Origin: DSVQ01 sp964484765
GTDB lineage: Bacteria; Planctomycetota; Planctomycetia; Planctomycetales; Planctomycetaceae
Assembly (NCBI GenBank): GCA_964484765.1
Contig: CAZAGI010000024.1
Span: forward strand, 26,842 to 90,841
Direction: 5' to 3'
Length of the DNA: 64,000 nucleotides
Shown here piece after piece: positions 60,909 through 64,000 of the stretch. The notes beneath the pieces are model-generated. The model saw only the letters and a program-made list of their open reading frames with translations, was not told the DNA's origin and made no database searches. The translations under genes and the position numbers were made by a program. Numbering within the stretch: position 1 is the stretch's first letter; every line of letters starts with the position of its first letter.

Positions 60909-61498
60909 TGGCGATGCTTCCGCGACCGACGGCGGAAGAGTTTACCACCCCTCGTGTGACGCGCAGCGATGTGGCGCTGCGCTTCGCGGGTGCGGCGATG
61001 ATGGTGGCATTGCTCGCGGGCGGTCTCGCATTCTGGCTGATGCGCTGGTTCCCCCCGTCCGCCTTCCCGCAACTGCGTTTCCCGCCGCTCTTTGCCGTCA
61101 GCACCCTGTTGCTGGTGTTGGGAAGCGGCGCGTTGTCGCGGGCGATTGCCGCCGTGCGGCGAGAACGGCAGCGAGTTTTTCGGCGCTATCTCTTGCTGGC
61201 AGTGGGCTTTGGGACCGTCTTCGTGGCGGTGCAGATCTCATCGCTGAATTGGCTGATCCAGCGGCAGGTGCCAGAGGAAGCCTCCACCGGTGTCGCCGCA
61301 TTTGTGATCGTGGTGGCGGGACTGCACGCCATGCATTTTGTGGTCGCCGTCTGGTTCTTGATTTTCGTCACCGTTTGGGCGCTCGCCGATCGTTACGACC
61401 ACGAATATCACTGGGGAGTCACCGTTTGCGCGTGGTTCTGGCACGCGCTCAGTGTGATCTGGTTAGCCGTTCTGGCAGTGGTGGCGATCGCTTCGTGA
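60908..61498 (+). CDS. Cytochrome c oxidase subunit III-like membrane protein
   Basis: A 196-residue protein with five TM helices. The C-terminal part GLHAMHFVVAVWFLIFVTVW ... EYHWGVTVCAWFWHALSVIW is the typical heme-copper oxidase subunit III end (HxxHxxxG, W-H-F/A-x-D-x-x-W). The usual two N-terminal helices are shortened. No subunit I or II gene is near. Its ATG overlaps the dtxR stop (TGATG). Orphan CtaE-like genes also occur as NorE; which oxidase it serves cannot be told. Confidence 0.78.
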   Translation: MAMLPRPTAEEFTTPRVTRSDVALRFAGAAMMVALLAGGLAFWLMRWFPPSAFPQLRFPPLFAVSTLLLVLGSGALSRAIAAVRRERQRVFRRYLLLAVGFGTVFVAVQISSLNWLIQRQVPEEASTGVAAFVIVVAGLHAMHFVVAVWFLIFVTVWALADRYDHEYHWGVTVCAWFWHALSVIWLAVLAVVAIAS

Positions 61499-61835
61499 TC
61501 TCCCAGGCGAGAGGTCACGAAGGCGGTGTTGGGGAGGCGACTTGAGCTCTGATCACGGAAAGTGCAAAAAACCGCCGAAATTCGCGTTGGACACAACGAA
61601 TGCGTAGTCTGCGATAATTGCGGCGGATTTTGAGGGTGTCCAAGCGGGGTTAAATTCGCTACATTCTTCCCCGCTTTACCTGACTCGTGCAGCAACTGCT
61701 TGCTGCATACAGGGCTGCGACGAAGCGCACGTTGACACAGGCCGGACCCAAAAGTAAATTCCGCCTCACCCTGATCGCTTGCCCGCATGGGGAGCGGTTG
61801 AGGTCGCCCGAGGGACCGGGACACGAGTTGCATGG
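61499..61835. other. 337 bp without recognisable gene
   Basis: Between the COX3-like gene and the amidase. It contains a small hairpin (GCAGCAACTGCTTGCTGC near 61690). The amidase frame is open from 61779, but its first 19 codons have no signal-like character. Confidence 0.4.
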
Positions 61836-62642
61836 ATGCCGAGCTTCGGTCGCGGACCGCTGCTTTCGCCTGGGACGCTCGTCCATACCGGACGCGTCGT
61901 GCTGCTGGGCGTTGGCGTAGTCGCTATCGGGCTCGGCGGCGGGGGTTGTACGCGACCAACAGTGACGCCACCGCTGGTTTTCATCCCGCGCCCGCAACCT
62001 GTGTTGCCACCTGCCAACGTAACCCCAGTGATTCCGCTTGCCCCGGAGTTTGATTCGACACCCCGTGAGTTCCCCACGGAACCCATCGCCACCAACCCTT
62101 GGCGGCCAACCGTTGCCTCGCGAGATTGGAAGTTTATCGTCCTGCATCACACCGCAGCCGACGCAGGAAATGTGGAAAGCATTCATCACCTGCATTTGAA
62201 AAACAAAGACAAGAACGGCAATCCCTGGCTCGGCATCGGCTATCACTTTGTGATCGGGAATGGGCAGGGGATGGATGACGGCGAGATCGAACCCACTTTT
62301 CGATGGAAACAGCAACTCACCGGCGCCCATGCCGGAGTGAATGAATACAACCAGCGTGGCATCGGTATTGTCCTGGTGGGCAATTTTGAAAAGAGCCAAC
62401 CGACGCCACGGCAAGTGAAATCGGTGAAAGAACTCGTGGCCGTTTTGGCTCGCGAGTACGCGATTGATGCGGAGCATGTGATCGGACACGGAGACGTCAA
62501 GGCCACGGAATGTCCGGGCCAGTTTTTCCCGCTAAGTAATGTCCGCGCCAGTGTGACCGCCGTGAGCGGTCGTGGCGGGCCGGCCCTGGCCCGTGTTGCA
62601 CCTGGCAACCTGGAACGACAGAAGGAACGGCTGCGGAAATGA
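61836..62642 (+). CDS. N-acetylmuramoyl-L-alanine amidase, probable lipoprotein
   Basis: A 268-residue Amidase_2/PGRP-type zinc enzyme that cuts the lactyl-alanine bond of peptidoglycan. The N-terminus has a hydrophobic stretch (VVLLGVGVVAIGLGGGGC) with a lipobox-like cysteine. Zinc ligands: first His in FIVLHHTAAD, second His and Cys in VIGHGDVKATECPGQFF, plus GYHFVIGNGQG and LTGAHAGVNEYN. Its last codons overlap the start of the hydrolase gene (62639-62642, ATGA). ATG 61836 was chosen because it leads straight to the hydrophobic stretch. Confidence 0.88.
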   Translation: MPSFGRGPLLSPGTLVHTGRVVLLGVGVVAIGLGGGGCTRPTVTPPLVFIPRPQPVLPPANVTPVIPLAPEFDSTPREFPTEPIATNPWRPTVASRDWKFIVLHHTAADAGNVESIHHLHLKNKDKNGNPWLGIGYHFVIGNGQGMDDGEIEPTFRWKQQLTGAHAGVNEYNQRGIGIVLVGNFEKSQPTPRQVKSVKELVAVLAREYAIDAEHVIGHGDVKATECPGQFFPLSNVRASVTAVSGRGGPALARVAPGNLERQKERLRK

Positions 62643-63481
62643 GCGAACAGTTCCCCCACGCGTCGCGTTTGAGCGAATACTTCGACTTCGAGCGGACGTA
62701 TCGCCGCTACGATTTTCCCGCCACCTGGAAGGGGCGGACGACAACATCGCCGGCCGCGGCGGAAGACGTCGAAATTGATTACGACGCCATCCCGACGCGC
62801 GATGAAATGGAAGCCGATCCCGAGTGCGGACCGACGATCTCGCTGATCGATGAGCCGCACGCGATCGCCCTGCCGGATGTGTATGAACCTGGTTACGCGT
62901 ACCCGTTGATCGTCTGGTTTCACGGGAATGGCGGTGTCGAAGACGACCTGTTCGACGTGCTGCCGATGATCAGCGAGCGGAACTATCTCGGTGTCGCCTT
63001 GCGCGGCAGTTTGCCCCACGAGGGTGGTGCGCGCTGGTCGACCGCCATCGGCGGCACCGTGGAAGTTGCGCGGCGCGTGGAAGACGTCGTCCGCGGGATG
63101 CAAAGCCATTTCAACGTCAACCCGCAGCGGATTTACCTGGCCGGGATGGGGGCCGGCGGCACGACGGCGCTGGAAGTCCTGCTCGAAAAGCCGGAACTCT
63201 TTGCCGGGGCTGCCTGCTTGTGCGGTGAGTTCCCGACGGTCGACAAGCCGCTCGCACGATTCCGCGGGTTGCGGGGCCGCCGGTTATTGTTGTCAACAAC
63301 CTACACCTGCCCGGACGTCAAAGTCATCGACCTGGTGAATTCCGGCCGCATGCTCTACTCCGCCGGCATGCAGGTCGGCACACGGATTTATCAACAATCC
63401 GGTGAAGCCGCGACCGTTAAGATGCTCCGTGACATCGACCACTGGATCATGGGCAGCATCCAAACCGCGCTGCACGCGTAG
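62639..63481 (+). CDS. Alpha/beta-hydrolase-fold protein lacking the nucleophile serine
   Basis: A 280-residue protein of the phospholipase/carboxylesterase-like esterase class: PLIVWFHGNGGVEDDLFDVL (oxyanion-type HG), VARRVEDVVRGMQSHFNVNP, then the nucleophile-elbow position IYLAGMGAGGTTALEVL, which reads G-M-G-A-G instead of G-x-S-x-G. The C-terminal DIDHWIM supplies a possible catalytic His. The Ser to Gly change suggests a non-catalytic binding role. Translationally coupled to the amidase, so perhaps a cell-wall helper. A terminator follows. Confidence 0.75.
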   Translation: MSEQFPHASRLSEYFDFERTYRRYDFPATWKGRTTTSPAAAEDVEIDYDAIPTRDEMEADPECGPTISLIDEPHAIALPDVYEPGYAYPLIVWFHGNGGVEDDLFDVLPMISERNYLGVALRGSLPHEGGARWSTAIGGTVEVARRVEDVVRGMQSHFNVNPQRIYLAGMGAGGTTALEVLLEKPELFAGAACLCGEFPTVDKPLARFRGLRGRRLLLSTTYTCPDVKVIDLVNSGRMLYSAGMQVGTRIYQQSGEAATVKMLRDIDHWIMGSIQTALHA

Positions 63482-63503
63482 GTTGAGTCGTCGTCGAAAA
63501 CGC

Positions 63504-63540
63504 AAAGGGCCCGGCATCGATTGTGGATACCGGGCTCTTT
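63504..63540 (+). terminator. Intrinsic terminator of the amidase-hydrolase operon
   Basis: AAAGGGCCCGG / CCGGGCTCTTT (one G-T wobble) around a 15-nt loop, 22 bp past the hydrolase stop, followed by CTTGG. Standard GC stem with T-rich trailing arm. Confidence 0.72.
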
Positions 63541-63645
63541 CTTGGCAGTAATCTACTTGACTCATCAGCCGGACAAGCGTCGGATTGATGTTGTCGCCGA
63601 TCAGAGGGAGTTGGTACAACCTGCCACATTCTGGAGGACGCGGAT

Positions 63646-64000
63646 ATGGCCGGTTGGAACCTCTTGTTTGCGGTGGTTGTGACGGCGTCCTTCTGCGCTG
63701 CTGGCGACAAACTCGTCGACGGCACATTAACGGTGAAGGGGAAGCAGAACCGTCTAACGCATGCCACCGCGTTTGAGCGCCCAGCCAATGGAAAAGTGCT
63801 CAGCACCACGACGGTGAGAGTAAACGGCAAAGTGCAGACAGTCGACGATCATGGTGAGCCATCAAACGGTAAAATGGTCATCATTGTTGTGAGCACGCAG
63901 GAGATCACGGAACCACAGGTCAAACGGCTCACTGCTCCCAATTTGCTAGAGCGCATTCCCCTTAGCTGTAGCGGTAGCCTGCGTGTCGGAAGTGGTTTCG
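63646..64000 (+). CDS. Secreted protein of unknown function (3' end outside window)
   Basis: An open frame of at least 118 codons running off the right edge. Strong ribosome binding site GGAGG at 63633-63637. Signal peptide AGWNLLFAVVVTASFCAAG. The visible mature part is DKLVDGTLTVKGKQNRLTHA, FERPANGKVLSTTTVRVNGK, VDDHGEPSNGKMVIIVVSTQ, EITEPQVKRLTAPNLLERIP, and SCSGSLRVGSGF, mostly beta-strand-like, with no recognised motif. Codon use looks less GC-biased at third positions than neighbouring genes. Confidence 0.65.
   Translation, partial: MAGWNLLFAVVVTASFCAAGDKLVDGTLTVKGKQNRLTHATAFERPANGKVLSTTTVRVNGKVQTVDDHGEPSNGKMVIIVVSTQEITEPQVKRLTAPNLLERIPLSCSGSLRVGSGF

Overview
The window is high-GC bacterial DNA, and its gene content points to a member of the Planctomycetes. 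The clues are two DUF1559 proteins, a DUF1501 protein with a Tat signal, a VIT/VWA protein, a PQQ-like propeller protein, several secreted proteins of unknown function, long intergenic palindromes, and an arrangement of short unlinked operons. Genus was not determined. There is no prophage, conjugative element or CRISPR array. The mobile DNA seen is one IS3 transposase remnant and several families of short palindromic, MITE/REP-like elements.

Layout. 1-9.5 kb: the end of a cysteine desulfurase with a long proline-rich N-terminal extension (it looks like the cargo enzyme of a family 2A encapsulin), a Tat-exported phosphoesterase, tRNA-Ser(CGA) beside a methyltransferase remnant, a Methyltransf_32 enzyme, a GNAT acetyltransferase, EttA and ATP sulfurylase. 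9.6-17.4 kb: a zinc-protease-like lipoprotein, a DUF1501 protein, and a three-gene persulfide/sulfane-sulfur cluster (ArsR regulator, rhodanese-DUF2892, CoA-disulfide-reductase-rhodanese), then a secreted protein and a pteridine-reductase-like SDR. 18-27 kb: an ABC-2 exporter with a polyprenol/diacylglycerol kinase-like gene, a GT2 glycosyltransferase with a TPR protein, a PQQ propeller protein and a ligase-associated exonuclease. 27-42 kb: VIT/VWA protein, B12-radical SAM protein with a DJ-1/PfpI protein, a divergent membrane pyrophosphatase, IspD, a TPR membrane protein, an SMP-30 propeller, a GspF/Lgt-like/propeller operon, a small tyrosine phosphatase and a glucose-dehydrogenase-like enzyme. 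42-52 kb: two tandem DUF1559 proteins, a thioester-reductase/SCP2 fusion, an SH3 protein, an ICMT-like methyltransferase, a repeat-rich stretch and the RNase P RNA gene. 52-57 kb: a Mn/Zn-type metal ABC importer in which both permeases carry C-terminal DtxR-like regulatory domains, with a perfect palindromic operator and promoter upstream. 57-64 kb: an actin-like ATPase overlapping an SLBB protein, a free-standing DtxR/MntR regulator overlapping a COX3-like gene, an amidase overlapping an alpha/beta hydrolase that lacks its nucleophile, and a partial secreted protein.

How the genes work together. Sulfur handling recurs (cysteine desulfurase, ATP sulfurylase, persulfide cluster), but in separate transcription units. 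The metal importer with its own DtxR-like domains, the nearby DtxR protein and the operator is the most coherent regulatory system in the window. The encapsulin-type cysteine desulfurase is the best lead to a larger system, whose shell gene would lie just outside the left edge. Repeat elements cluster at the 3' ends of genes, and twice they contain the gene's stop codon.
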